Part shown: positions 1-6,833 of the stretch, piece after piece
How positions within the stretch are numbered: position 1 is the first letter of the stretch
How the letters are laid out: every line of letters begins with the position of its first letter
Origin: an uncultured Synergistia bacterium
Lineage (GTDB): Bacteria > Eremiobacterota > SpSt-956 > JAKJGF01
Direction: 5' to 3'
DNA length: 9,642 bases
NCBI GenBank assembly: GCA_937888925.1
Contig: CALARM010000517.1
Coordinates: 1 to 9,642 of the forward strand
The notes under the pieces: generated by a model
Seen by the model: the letters and a program-made list of their open reading frames with translations, nothing else
Databases searched by the model: none
Told to the model about the DNA's origin: nothing
Made by a program: the position numbers and the translations under genes

Positions 1-45
1 AATTGTAGGCTCCAAATTGATAAGCCAGACTTCACCTCTAATCAT
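1..45 (-). CDS. mazF: MazF-like toxin, N-terminal fragment (runs off the window)
   Basis: Only the first 15 codons are in the window, reading MIRGEVWLINLEPTI. This is the characteristic opening of MazF/PemK mRNA interferases (I-R-G-E-V-W-L-x-N-L-x-P-T). The family cleaves mRNA as the toxin half of type II toxin-antitoxin modules. The ATG at 45-43 overlaps the end of the upstream antitoxin gene by 8 bases (stop codon at 40-38), the tight coupling typical of such pairs. No separate ribosome site is needed beyond the purine-rich GGAGAAGA just upstream, inside the antitoxin's last codons. The body of the toxin and its catalytic residues lie outside the window, so whether it is intact cannot be judged. 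Confidence 0.8.
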   Translation of the reverse strand, partial: MIRGEVWLINLEPTI

Positions 46-277
46 AGAAATCTTCTCCATCAAGAGCAGTAAATGCAGTTAATTCCTTATCTGTAGCATA
101 ATCTTTTAACATTACTCTGGCTGCTTCTGCTAATTTATTTTTTTTATCTTTCTGATTTTTTATTATGTCCGCCCTGCGAATATCTTCTCTAATCATATTT
201 AGAGTATCTTCAATAATTTTTAAACGTTCTTCATTTGTAAAGTTTTTAAGTTCCAGCAGAATTTCTTTTTGAGTCAT
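38..277 (-). CDS. Antitoxin of a MazEF-like module (79 aa)
   Basis: This small, highly charged and probably helical protein is encoded directly upstream of a MazF-like toxin start, and its gene overlaps that start. It ends in T-A-L-D-G-E-D-F-Y-D, an acidic tail of the kind that antitoxins use to wrap and block MazF. The middle is rich in Lys, Glu and Ile. I do not recognise a classic AbrB-type MazE domain, so I leave the symbol blank. The reading frame is open further upstream, but the start at 277 is chosen because a strong GGAGGAG (292-286) lies 8 bases before it and the upstream residues would fall inside the promoter and operator. Its proposed role is to neutralise the toxin and repress the pair's own promoter at 311-339. 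The assignment rests mainly on gene order and the toxin partner. Confidence 0.75.
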   Translation of the reverse strand: MTQKEILLELKNFTNEERLKIIEDTLNMIREDIRRADIIKNQKDKKNKLAEAARVMLKDYATDKELTAFTALDGEDFYD

Positions 278-310
278 TAAAATCACTCCTCCAGAGATTA
301 TTCTGATCAA

Positions 311-339
311 ATTATAACAGTTAAACTGTGATAAAGCAA
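311..339 (-). promoter_or_regulatory. Extended -10 promoter of the toxin-antitoxin pair
   Basis: On the minus strand a perfect TATAAT (316-311) is preceded by TGT, giving an extended -10 (TGnTATAAT). A weak -35, TTGCTT (339-334), sits at 17-base spacing. Transcription would start near 304, leaving a leader of about 27 bases with the GGAGGAG site well placed. The promoter overlaps the last codons of the preceding RadC-like gene as it now reads. It would be intergenic if that gene's stop were the inferred original one at 357-355. Confidence 0.6.
317..329. promoter_or_regulatory. Palindrome in the promoter spacer, candidate antitoxin operator
   Basis: ACAGTT-A-AACTGT is a perfect 6+1+6 inverted repeat lying directly against the -10 element, inside the -35/-10 spacer. 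A protein bound here would block RNA polymerase. Type II antitoxins commonly autoregulate through such sites. The palindrome is seen in the sequence; its use as an operator is inference. Confidence 0.45.
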
Positions 340-1157
340 AGATTTTTCTGATTTTTATTCTTCCAGTTCCCACAATGGTTATCTGCAATCAAATTAGTAG
401 GAAGAGCATATCCATCACCCAGGTCAGGAAACATAATAACCTTTCCTCCACTCCGACGTCCTGGAAGTAATAGAAGCACTCTGTCATCATCTGCAACCAT
501 TGTTCGAAGAAGTGTTAATTCCACATTATAAGCAAAAAGCATTTCTAAACTACCGAGTACTATAAGTCCTCTACCTTTAAGATTTGACCGCAAAAAGCTC
601 TCAAAAGCCCTTTCCACATGAGCGGCAGTAGGCTCAGGTCTTTTTGCTTCATTCTCCGCCAGTTCCCGAAATTCTGCATCAGGAATAGATGAAAGAATAC
701 CTTTATTAACTGACAGAGTTGAAGGAAAAGGTGTTCCATTGGGTGCTACGGTATCAGCTTCCGCTACGGAAACATCAAATAATCCTAATTGTTTTACTTT
801 ATCTTCCTTTATATCTATTTTCTCACTCTCTTTTACAACCTCTATTTCATTTTCTTTTACACTATGTTCTTTTACACCATGATGTATTCGAATCCAATCT
901 ACAAGTTTAAGTAATGTGGCAGAAGAAATTTTAATGCCGGAAATTTCACAGAGAGAAGAAACTTCTGCAGAAAGAACATCAGAAAGACTTCCAAACTTTT
1001 CCAGAAGACTTTTCGCCAGGGGTAAAACATCTTTCTGAGGAATAGAATAAGCCAGGAGTAACTCTAAAAGAGCTTCTTCTGTATGTGAACCTTCCCCGCC
1101 TTTTATAAATCTCTCCTTCAGCCTTTCACGATGGCCGGTTTTACTGTTTTTGTTCAT
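321..1157 (-). CDS. RadC N-terminal-domain protein with a BrxF-like C-terminal region; probable C-terminal frameshift (278 aa)
   Basis: Residues about 7-90 match the N-terminal domain of RadC/UPF0758 proteins: GHRERLKERF, then E-x-A-L-L-E-L-L-L, then IPQKDVLPLAKSLLEKFGSL, then a helix-hairpin-helix-like stretch (SLCEISGIKISSATLLKL, 68-85). The RadC JAB-like metalloprotease domain is absent. After a charged linker (about 95-150), residues about 176-262 form a compact alpha/beta region: GLIVLGSLEMLF, LLRTM, DRVLLLLPGRRSGGK, then LPTNLIADNH. From memory this pattern resembles the part of the BREX protein BrxF after its Walker A, but no Walker A is present here. The ATG at 1157 is chosen because GGGGA lies 7 bases upstream; a GTG at 1175 has no such site. 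The last 16 residues look out of frame. One extra T between 372 and 371 on the coding strand would give NHCWELEE and a stop at 357-355. Function is unknown; DNA binding is plausible. Confidence 0.65.
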   Translation of the reverse strand: MNKNSKTGHRERLKERFIKGGEGSHTEEALLELLLAYSIPQKDVLPLAKSLLEKFGSLSDVLSAEVSSLCEISGIKISSATLLKLVDWIRIHHGVKEHSVKENEIEVVKESEKIDIKEDKVKQLGLFDVSVAEADTVAPNGTPFPSTLSVNKGILSSIPDAEFRELAENEAKRPEPTAAHVERAFESFLRSNLKGRGLIVLGSLEMLFAYNVELTLLRTMVADDDRVLLLLPGRRSGGKVIMFPDLGDGYALPTNLIADNHCGNWKNKNQKNLCFITV

Positions 1158-1259
1158 TTTATATTCCCCGTTCACTTAATTTTTATTTTATTTCAGTCTA
1201 TTTTATCTATTATTCTGACCAATTTTTCAGTCAGTTTATTTCTTATTTTACTGATCAGT
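1158..1259. promoter_or_regulatory. AT-rich gap with repeated CTGA/TCAG motifs, possible regulatory region
   Basis: This 102-bp gap separates the integrase-SAM-like gene from the RadC-like gene. It contains the perfect 10-bp palindrome ACTGATCAGT (1250-1259), an inverted pair CTGAC/GTCAG (1215-1219 and 1230-1234) and a further CAGTC at 1194-1198. The recurring motif suggests a repressor site for the RadC-like gene. I find no convincing -35/-10 pair at normal spacing and no terminator with a T-run, so the role is open. Confidence 0.25.
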
Positions 1260-1958
1260 TTAATCCTTGACTTTACACCTTTTTTCATCTATCCATTTTG
1301 CTGCCTCTTTCAAGTCCATGTCATACAGGTCAACAGCTTCTTCTTCTGTCAGTTCAATCCTAAATTCTTTTTCAATTTCAGAAATTTGTTTTGTGTCACA
1401 AAGCGTGTCAGGCGGATTGCACGTTGACCACATGCAACACATTTGCTTTGAGTCTGGATTATGTTTGTATTTGCGTTGATATTTCTTGTATATATTGTAC
1501 AATTGCTGGTATGTACTTCTTGCTAAACAGAGAGTATGTCTGGTTGGCACAATAGCCGATCCGAATACCTTATGATTAACGATGCCTTTCTCTGTTGCAA
1601 GAAATATAAAGAATTTCTTCAGTGCGGTTTTGAGCTGATCTGGTGTAGTGGAGTCCCAGACCTTCCTCTTCCACCACTGCTTAAAATGGGTATTAACCAT
1701 TCCTTTAGTAATCTCCTCGATACTGTCGGCATCAGTCTGCCAGCAAATGAAATCAATAAATAGATCGATGATTGTTGAGTATTTACGAGCCGTCTTTTCA
1801 GAGTATTTCGCCAATAAATATTTATGGAATTCTTTATTGAGTTCTACCAGATGGCAACGGAATGGTTCTCTCTGTTTTTGAGCTTCTTCCATCAGTTTGA
1901 AGTATTCTCCTATTTTGTCCCCCGGAATCGCTACTTTGCCGGTGTACACTTTCGCCAT
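1260..1958 (-). CDS. Integrase SAM-like core-binding-domain protein without catalytic domain (232 aa)
   Basis: Residues about 41-126 have the four-helix SAM-like core-binding fold that tyrosine recombinases use to grip DNA: L-N-K-E-F-H-K-Y-L, then Y-S-E-K-T-A-R-K-Y, D-L-F-I-D-F, and LKTALKKFFIFLATEKGI. The following residues (about 130-232) lack the R...H-x-x-R...Y catalytic layout. Instead they hold a basic stretch (YKKYQRKYKH), a small cysteine cluster (Cys174, Cys175, Cys180, Cys187) and an acidic helical tail, so the protein cannot recombine DNA by the usual chemistry. It resembles a family of uncharacterised proteins I recall from Firmicutes. The start at 1958 is set by GGAG 8 bases upstream; an ATG eight codons earlier has no site. 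It has its own promoter at 1975-2002. A likely role is a DNA-binding accessory or regulator, but that is inference. Confidence 0.7.
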   Translation of the reverse strand: MAKVYTGKVAIPGDKIGEYFKLMEEAQKQREPFRCHLVELNKEFHKYLLAKYSEKTARKYSTIIDLFIDFICWQTDADSIEEITKGMVNTHFKQWWKRKVWDSTTPDQLKTALKKFFIFLATEKGIVNHKVFGSAIVPTRHTLCLARSTYQQLYNIYKKYQRKYKHNPDSKQMCCMWSTCNPPDTLCDTKQISEIEKEFRIELTEEEAVDLYDMDLKEAAKWIDEKRCKVKD

Positions 1959-1974
1959 ATTGATGACTCCTTTC

Positions 1975-2002
1975 ATTATCACCCTGTATACAACCCTGTC
2001 AA
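1975..2002 (-). promoter_or_regulatory. Strong sigma-70 promoter for the SAM-like gene
   Basis: A perfect TTGACA (2002-1997) is followed after 16 bases by GATAAT (1980-1975), five of six matches to the consensus -10. The -35 contains the TGA stop codon of the helicase gene (2001-1999), so the promoter begins exactly where the operon ends. The start point would fall around 1971-1968, leaving a very short leader with the ribosome site almost at the 5' end of the transcript. Confidence 0.6.
1981..1999. repeat. Two ACAGGGT direct repeats, 12 bp apart, inside the promoter
   Basis: On the minus strand ACAGGGT occurs at 1999-1993 and again at 1987-1981, one close to a helical turn apart (12-bp period). 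The first copy overlaps the -35 and the second abuts the -10. The spacing suits a dimeric regulator binding one DNA face, for example the SAM-like protein itself. This could also be chance. Confidence 0.35.
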
Positions 2003-4074
2003 TCTTTCGTTTCAGAAAGAATTAAACAGACTTCTCTAACTGTTTTATCAATATTTTCATCCCATAAAGACTCTTTTATTGCTAAAATCTCAGTCTCAGG
2101 ATTTAACCAGCTTTTCACTTCTTCACATCTTATATCATGAGGAAGTTTTGAATTTAAAACAGGCCTGCAGAGTTTACCTTCAAACCAGGAAATCTCCCTG
2201 TTTATATAAAATTCAAAACTGGAGATTTTAATGTCCTTAAGCCAGTCAGGCTTTTTATTACTTATTTGTGACAGAGCAAAATAAAATTGATTTGAACAGA
2301 CTGGCCTGTTATCACTCCGGGACATTCTTGCCAGCCCTTCTATGACAATCTGCCGTATTTCACCACCGAGATGAAATATATAAATCCTGTCTGACTTTCT
2401 TACAACAGGCCATATATTATCACCAATACCAAGATATTTCCTTATAGCATATGCCTGAGAAGAATTTTTAAGTATTCTTTCGGAAGCATAATTCCATTCC
2501 CCTTTAACAAGATTTTCATCCTTTACCTTCTTAACTTCAATATTATAATCTTTAAAATTTTTTATTTGAAGCAGTTCTCCCCCTGTTTTCAAACCTTTAC
2601 CCTGAACATATGTAATATCTGTAGCAATTTTCTCGCCGTTCTGTTCATCAATAACATTATAACCGTAAGAAAAATCTATGTTAGAATGAATTTTACCGTA
2701 TTCAGTCCTGTCCTGCCAGTAATCACCAGGCCTGAGACCTTCTTCATTTTCGATTAAATCTTCATATTCTATCATTCTGTCAAGAATAGATTTAGCTTTA
2801 TCAGGTGAAATATTACTTTTGAGGAAATCTTCAATGGTCACTCTTTTTCTGGTACGGACCGGAGATTGAAAAATATAGGAAGCAATCTGCTGAAAAATAA
2901 CAGAATAATTACTTCCTCCGTTATATGGAGTTTCGTAACAATCCTTTAAACCTTCTATCATTGCTTCAAGTATCATTGAGTCAGACATAGTATCGGCACA
3001 GGTTATTACCCTAATCTGGCCGGTTCTTCTGTTCCCTCTGCCAAGTCTCTGCAAAAGTGCTGCCATATCGGGAGGAGGGCCGTCGAGGACTACTAAATCA
3101 ATATCTCCTATGTCTATTCCAAGTTCAAGAGTGGATGTGGCAAAAGCTACAATTCTCTCTTTATTTTTTACAGCTTCTTCCCCGTCTTCTCTGACCCTTT
3201 TACTCAAACTTCCATGATGGGCCACAACATGATATTTAAATTTATTCAATTTTTCTCTCATGTAAGAGGCCAGAATATCAACTCTTTTCCTGGAATTGGA
3301 AAAAACAAGTATTTTTTCCGAATTTGCAGGATTTTTTTTTATATATTTAAAAAGTGCCTTATGAACAGGTTCCATAACATCATTGAGACGTGTAATTTCT
3401 CTCTTTTCTTCAGATGAGATATATTCTCCATGACCCATAAAAGAACTTATTACCTTTTCAGTTTCAGAAACAGTAGCACTCAGACCGATAATTTGAAGAT
3501 CATTTCCAGGAATATGACGGATTGAAGATACATATCTCTTCAATCTTCTGAGTCTTTCTATGAGCCATCTCACCTGTTCCCCTCTCTGTGTGCCGTAAAG
3601 AAAATGAATTTCATCCAGAACAACGGCTTTAACAGAGGCAAGAACATGTATGTACGTTCTATGTCTCCCGCGGCACATGATACTGTCAAAGGATTCAGGT
3701 GTTGTTATAAGGACATGAGGGATTCTGTAAGATCGTGACGAATGTTCTCCTGTTTTCCTTACCAGTCTTAAATCAAGTGATGAAAGGGGACTGTAGAGAC
3801 GTTCATAAAGATCATTGACAAGAGCCCTTGTAGGGCAGATATAAAGAATTGTCCACGGTGTATTTATATCAATATTTCTTTCTACAAGAGGAGCACAGAC
3901 TGCTTCTGTTTTTCCTGTGGCAGTCGAAGAAGAAATAAGGAGATTTTGCCCCTGAAGTATAACAGGTATGGCCTTTCTCTGAATATCCGTTAATCTTCCA
4001 TGAATTTCAAAGAATACAGGCCATGTCCTGGGAAGTTTTTTTGCTATTTCTCTATCTATCTTCAGTTTATTCAT
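1999..4074 (-). CDS. Lhr-like superfamily 2 DEAD/DEAH helicase (691 aa)
   Basis: All main helicase motifs are present in order: Q-type region TDIQRKAI (29-36), Walker A SSTATGKT (49-56), PTRAL (81-85), TTPES (124-128), Walker B DEIH (154-157), SAT (199-201), ILVFSNSRKR (255-264), ATSTLELGIDIG (312-323) and motif VI QRLGRGNRR (342-350). The QRxGRxxRR form is typical of Lhr-type ATP-driven 3'-5' translocases. After the core comes a winged-helix-like segment (about 395-455), then a beta-rich C-terminal part with IYIFHLGGEIRQIVIEGL (564-581), which recalls the DEAD/H-associated domain of Lhr. BREX type 2 loci carry an Lhr-like helicase, BrxHI. The ATG at 4074 is preferred to one at 4131, because it shares a base with the upstream stop (TGATG) and so is translationally coupled, while 4131 has no ribosome site. 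The gene is intact and is the last of the operon. Confidence 0.9.
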   Translation of the reverse strand: MNKLKIDREIAKKLPRTWPVFFEIHGRLTDIQRKAIPVILQGQNLLISSSTATGKTEAVCAPLVERNIDINTPWTILYICPTRALVNDLYERLYSPLSSLDLRLVRKTGEHSSRSYRIPHVLITTPESFDSIMCRGRHRTYIHVLASVKAVVLDEIHFLYGTQRGEQVRWLIERLRRLKRYVSSIRHIPGNDLQIIGLSATVSETEKVISSFMGHGEYISSEEKREITRLNDVMEPVHKALFKYIKKNPANSEKILVFSNSRKRVDILASYMREKLNKFKYHVVAHHGSLSKRVREDGEEAVKNKERIVAFATSTLELGIDIGDIDLVVLDGPPPDMAALLQRLGRGNRRTGQIRVITCADTMSDSMILEAMIEGLKDCYETPYNGGSNYSVIFQQIASYIFQSPVRTRKRVTIEDFLKSNISPDKAKSILDRMIEYEDLIENEEGLRPGDYWQDRTEYGKIHSNIDFSYGYNVIDEQNGEKIATDITYVQGKGLKTGGELLQIKNFKDYNIEVKKVKDENLVKGEWNYASERILKNSSQAYAIRKYLGIGDNIWPVVRKSDRIYIFHLGGEIRQIVIEGLARMSRSDNRPVCSNQFYFALSQISNKKPDWLKDIKISSFEFYINREISWFEGKLCRPVLNSKLPHDIRCEEVKSWLNPETEILAIKESLWDENIDKTVREVCLILSETKD

Positions 4075-5420
4075 CAGGGAAGCTGTTCTTTCGGAGGCCC
4101 GTAATTCACATCCAGAAGGCTTATATACCATTTTATAAAGGAACGTATTAATCCACTGTCATTGTTCTCAATTTTTCCTGCAAGCAACTCCTCAACTTCA
4201 GATGTAAGTTTACGGTTAAACACATTTTCCAGAGAATAGGCATCACAGTATATTGAATGTATCTTTTCAGCCAGCTTAACCCTCTGAGTTCTGTTAAAGA
4301 CTTTCAATCTGTATCTGCTGCTTTTATCAGAAGCTATATATTTTTCAATCAAAGGATCTCCTTCATTACCATACTGATCTACTACGGCAAAAAAGATGCC
4401 CAGCGGGGCATTGAAACATCCTGTCTTTCCTTTTAAATAATCCTGAAGTGCTCCAAGGGTTTCTTCTATTTTTACGAGTTTTCTTTTGTATAAATATTCA
4501 ATCTCGAACTCATCCATAGTAATAATAAGACCTCTGTAACCTGCAAGTCTGGAAAGAGCGGCATGACCTGCCAGAGCCTGAACAAAATCATAAGGTCTAT
4601 CAGAAACCTTTGAGCCAATCATTTTTTCAATTATTATATCTTTTTTATCTATATTATTTTCTTTTATCATTCCCCTTACCTGTGCAGGAGTATATTCATT
4701 ACCTGAAGAAATGACAGAAGATATTAAAGAGGCATATTTATCAAGATGTCCTGTCCTGATAAGGGTATGAATAAGGAGCATATTGTTTTTTATCTTATCT
4801 TTACCTTCAGTTATGATACTTGAAGGAATAGTATCATTTTTCAGGGCTTTTTTGTAAAGATCTATTAAAGGTTCCTGAAAATCTATATCATTTTCCGAAA
4901 GAGAAGCCCATATACTGTTGAGAAGCATTCCATGATTGGATAGACTCAGAGTATGTCCGTCAAGTTCAACCCTTGCAGTTAAAAAACCTTTTTTTCTTGC
5001 TATATATCTCACAAGAGAAAGGGTATGGCTTTTTCCTGTACCATAGGGGCCACTCACCTGAAAACCACAGGGCATATCATGGAGACATTTTGAAAGACCT
5101 TTTTCCACCCAGTTACTTAATTCTTCAAAACCAAGAGTCAATTCTTCAATATTTTCTTCAGGAACAAGGCCGAATCTTAAAGCTTCTATAGTGTTAGTTT
5201 TTTTACTCCTTGAGAGTTTATTTCTATCTCCGGGAGAAGTTACTCTATCCGAAGAAAGAGACATTTCTTCAAGAGGCTTCATTTCTGAAAGAGCTACTTC
5301 AATTTCAAGATTTTTCAGGCAAAAAACAGAAACAAGGGCACTGTTTCCGCTTACTTTTACAATTTTCCCATGACCTAACCTGTTAATGTCAACTGTCATA
5401 TTGGGCAAAAAATTTAACAT
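4074..5420 (-). CDS. BrxC/BrxD-like P-loop ATPase 3, with an N-terminal SH3-like segment (448 aa)
   Basis: The Walker A is GPYGTGKS (124-131) and the Walker B is LIITMDEFE (298-306, acidic pair 303-304). The layout matches the BREX BrxC/BrxD (DUF2791) ATPases: an N-terminal lead-in, then a long helical insert between the Walker motifs. It is the most diverged of the three ATPases here and lacks the LSVDK signature of the other two. Its own extra piece is the first 50 or so residues, with NRLGHGKIVKVSGNSALVSV (13-32), which read like a small beta-barrel (SH3/KOW-like) as found at the front of nucleic-acid motors. A basic linker follows (about 66-76). The start at 5420 is supported by AGGAG 8 bases upstream. 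The stop shares a base with the helicase start, so helicase and ATPase 3 are probably made together and may bind each other. I infer that this subunit is the link between ATPase assembly and helicase. Confidence 0.8.
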   Translation of the reverse strand: MLNFLPNMTVDINRLGHGKIVKVSGNSALVSVFCLKNLEIEVALSEMKPLEEMSLSSDRVTSPGDRNKLSRSKKTNTIEALRFGLVPEENIEELTLGFEELSNWVEKGLSKCLHDMPCGFQVSGPYGTGKSHTLSLVRYIARKKGFLTARVELDGHTLSLSNHGMLLNSIWASLSENDIDFQEPLIDLYKKALKNDTIPSSIITEGKDKIKNNMLLIHTLIRTGHLDKYASLISSVISSGNEYTPAQVRGMIKENNIDKKDIIIEKMIGSKVSDRPYDFVQALAGHAALSRLAGYRGLIITMDEFEIEYLYKRKLVKIEETLGALQDYLKGKTGCFNAPLGIFFAVVDQYGNEGDPLIEKYIASDKSSRYRLKVFNRTQRVKLAEKIHSIYCDAYSLENVFNRKLTSEVEELLAGKIENNDSGLIRSFIKWYISLLDVNYGPPKEQLP

Positions 5421-5471
5421 ACAAATTTCTCCTGGAAATTATATTTATAGTAACAGCTCATATTTATAATC

Positions 5472-5501
5472 GTGATGCGTGACGCGTGATGCGTGATGCG
5501 T
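5472..5501. repeat. Heptamer tandem array GTGATGC, 4.3 copies
   Basis: Four seven-base units (GTGATGC, GTGACGC, GTGATGC, GTGATGC) plus GT run without gaps on the plus strand. One unit differs by a single base. The array lies 51 bp upstream of the ATPase 3 start, in the only sizeable gap inside the operon. Such heptamer arrays occur as intergenic repeats in several bacterial phyla. Confidence 0.85.
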
Positions 5502-5511
5502 ATTTAATCCC

Positions 5512-5533
5512 GGGGCGTTTAGTTAAACGCCCC
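5512..5533. repeat. Perfect GC-rich hairpin between the two heptamer arrays
   Basis: GGGGCGTTTA and TAAACGCCCC form a perfect 10-bp inverted repeat around a 2-base centre (GT). Extended by GTAGGGGCG-type ends, it recalls dispersed REP-like palindromes. In the operon transcript it would fold strongly, but no T-run follows on the minus strand (the next bases are GGGATTAAAT). It is therefore not a standard intrinsic terminator. It could instead slow or protect the transcript between the ATPase 2 and ATPase 3 genes. Confidence 0.8.
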
Positions 5534-5537
5534 TACC

Positions 5538-5578
5538 TCACTTTTCACTTTTCACTTTTCACTTTTCACTTTTCACTA
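5538..5578. repeat. Heptamer tandem array TCACTTT, five perfect copies plus a partial
   Basis: TCACTTT repeats five times without error (5538-5572), followed by TCACTA. Read on the minus strand the unit is AAAGTGA. It carries GTGA every seven bases, the same spacing and core as the GTGATGC array on the other side of the hairpin but in inverted orientation. It ends 22 bp from the ATPase 2 stop codon. Replication slippage would make its copy number variable. Confidence 0.85.
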
Positions 5579-5599
5579 CTCACAGATTTGGCGAAGAAA

Positions 5600-6832
5600 T
5601 CAAACTTCCGGTTCATCAAAAGAATCTTCTTTAAATAATTCAGGTTTTACAAGTTTTCCTGTTTCAAACAGTTCAAGTAACATTGAACATGTTGCTTTAA
5701 CCATTTCCCTTCTGCTGCTTCCTGAAATATTTTCTTCAACTATAGATATGGCAATTTCATTAATCTCTTTATAAACTTCTTCTTTTCTGATACTTATTTG
5801 CTCTCCGAGTAGTTCATAAAAAACATCTGCAAGTTTATTGCCTATACGTCTTATGTCTTCAAGAGGATTATCACTCCATAGTTCAATTAAAGGAGCAAGG
5901 GTATTTCCATCAAAAAATCCCCTCCCTCTGGGACTCATAATCCTCTGCTGAAGAGCAGCAAAATTTTTCATTTTATCTACAAGGTCCGGTGTAAGAGCAT
6001 AAACAACAAGGGCTGAACCTTCCTGGAGATTTGTAATTGACTCAATACCTGACATTAACATTGAAAGTATCTTATCAGTTTTCTTTTTATCCACAGAAAG
6101 ACCCTGTTCCGCTTCATCAAAACAGACAAGACTCCCCTGAAAACCGGCATGTCTTATAAACTGAAAAAGTGACATCATCAATCTTTTTGCATAGAGATTA
6201 TTTGAACTTTTATCAATTTGAGCTATTCCAAGCTCTCCTGAAAGTCTCCTGTCATTTATATCTCCTTCAATCCACCGGCAACACATGTCCAGAATTACAT
6301 CGTCTTCTTCAACTATGGCCATAAGAGCTTTCTTTATTACCTTGCCGAACATATCAAGTTTAAAACCTTTTTTATCAATCCCGGAAATCCATCCGTTTAC
6401 AAAAAGTTCTTCAATATATTTATTTTCAGAACAGGATTTCACTTTTTCAAGAGAAGCAGAGAGAAAATGTTTTATTCCCCTTTCCCGTGAAAAAGGAACA
6501 CGGAGTTCACGTATAACTTCACTGTAGACAATAATACTTCTGGAAAAATCTATATCTTTATTCAATACAACTTCAGATGTTACACAGTTCCTGTCTCTGG
6601 CAATTTCCATTAATTGTCTGAGGAAATGGGTTTTACCTGAGCCGAAAGGGCCTATGACAAACTTCTCCGATGATGTACCCCTGGTGAATTGTTCGTTTAA
6701 ATATTTATGCTCTATCCTTGCAAAGGCATCTTCATAGCCAACGCCGAATATACTGCAACCTTCGTCGGGAGCAGAACCAAAAGAAGCCATACGTTCAACC
6801 ATGGTAATAAAAGTATCTTTTGAAATATCCAT
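5600..6832 (-). CDS. BrxC/BrxD-like P-loop ATPase 2 (410 aa)
   Basis: The opening ERMASFGSAP (14-22) and VGYEDAFARI (31-40) match the lead-in of ATPase 1. The Walker A is GPFGSGKT (61-68), followed by H-F-L. The Walker B is SLVCFDEAEQ (234-243, acidic pair 239-240) and runs straight into LSVDKK, shared with ATPase 1. Then come VVYALTPDLV (277-286) and a FAALQQRI box (291-298), which fit the sensor region and conserved A-L-x-x-R of BREX BrxD-type ATPases (DUF2791). Length is normal for the family. No membrane segment or signal is seen, so it should be cytoplasmic. The start at 6832 is chosen over an ATG ten codons earlier. It lies one base past the ATPase 1 stop, and GGAGAGGG is placed just before it. 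It presumably forms mixed assemblies with the two neighbouring ATPases. Confidence 0.85.
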   Translation of the reverse strand: MDISKDTFITMVERMASFGSAPDEGCSIFGVGYEDAFARIEHKYLNEQFTRGTSSEKFVIGPFGSGKTHFLRQLMEIARDRNCVTSEVVLNKDIDFSRSIIVYSEVIRELRVPFSRERGIKHFLSASLEKVKSCSENKYIEELFVNGWISGIDKKGFKLDMFGKVIKKALMAIVEEDDVILDMCCRWIEGDINDRRLSGELGIAQIDKSSNNLYAKRLMMSLFQFIRHAGFQGSLVCFDEAEQGLSVDKKKTDKILSMLMSGIESITNLQEGSALVVYALTPDLVDKMKNFAALQQRIMSPRGRGFFDGNTLAPLIELWSDNPLEDIRRIGNKLADVFYELLGEQISIRKEEVYKEINEIAISIVEENISGSSRREMVKATCSMLLELFETGKLVKPELFKEDSFDEPEV

Positions 6833-6833
6833 G

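Noticed and set aside
1131..1427. A 98-codon plus-strand frame and several other plus-strand frames over 1267-2039
   Set aside because: They are low-complexity, Phe/Leu/Ser-rich mirror readings of the SAM-like gene and the AT-rich gap, with no ribosome sites.
1260..1958. Active tyrosine recombinase marking the edge of a mobile element
   Set aside because: The catalytic R-H-R-Y residues and domain are missing, and I see no attachment-site repeats flanking the region.
5421..5471. Possible internal promoter before ATPase 3 (TATAAT-like boxes)
   Set aside because: Good -10-like sequences exist on the minus strand, but no acceptable -35 lies at 16-18 bases, and such boxes are common by chance here.
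5512..5533. Hairpin considered as a rho-independent terminator inside the operon
   Set aside because: The stem is strong, but no T-run follows it on the minus strand, and the flanking heptamer arrays point to a repeat element. Partial attenuation is still possible.
5472..5578. CRISPR-like array
   Set aside because: The units are 7-bp head-to-tail repeats without spacers; no repeat-spacer pattern is present.
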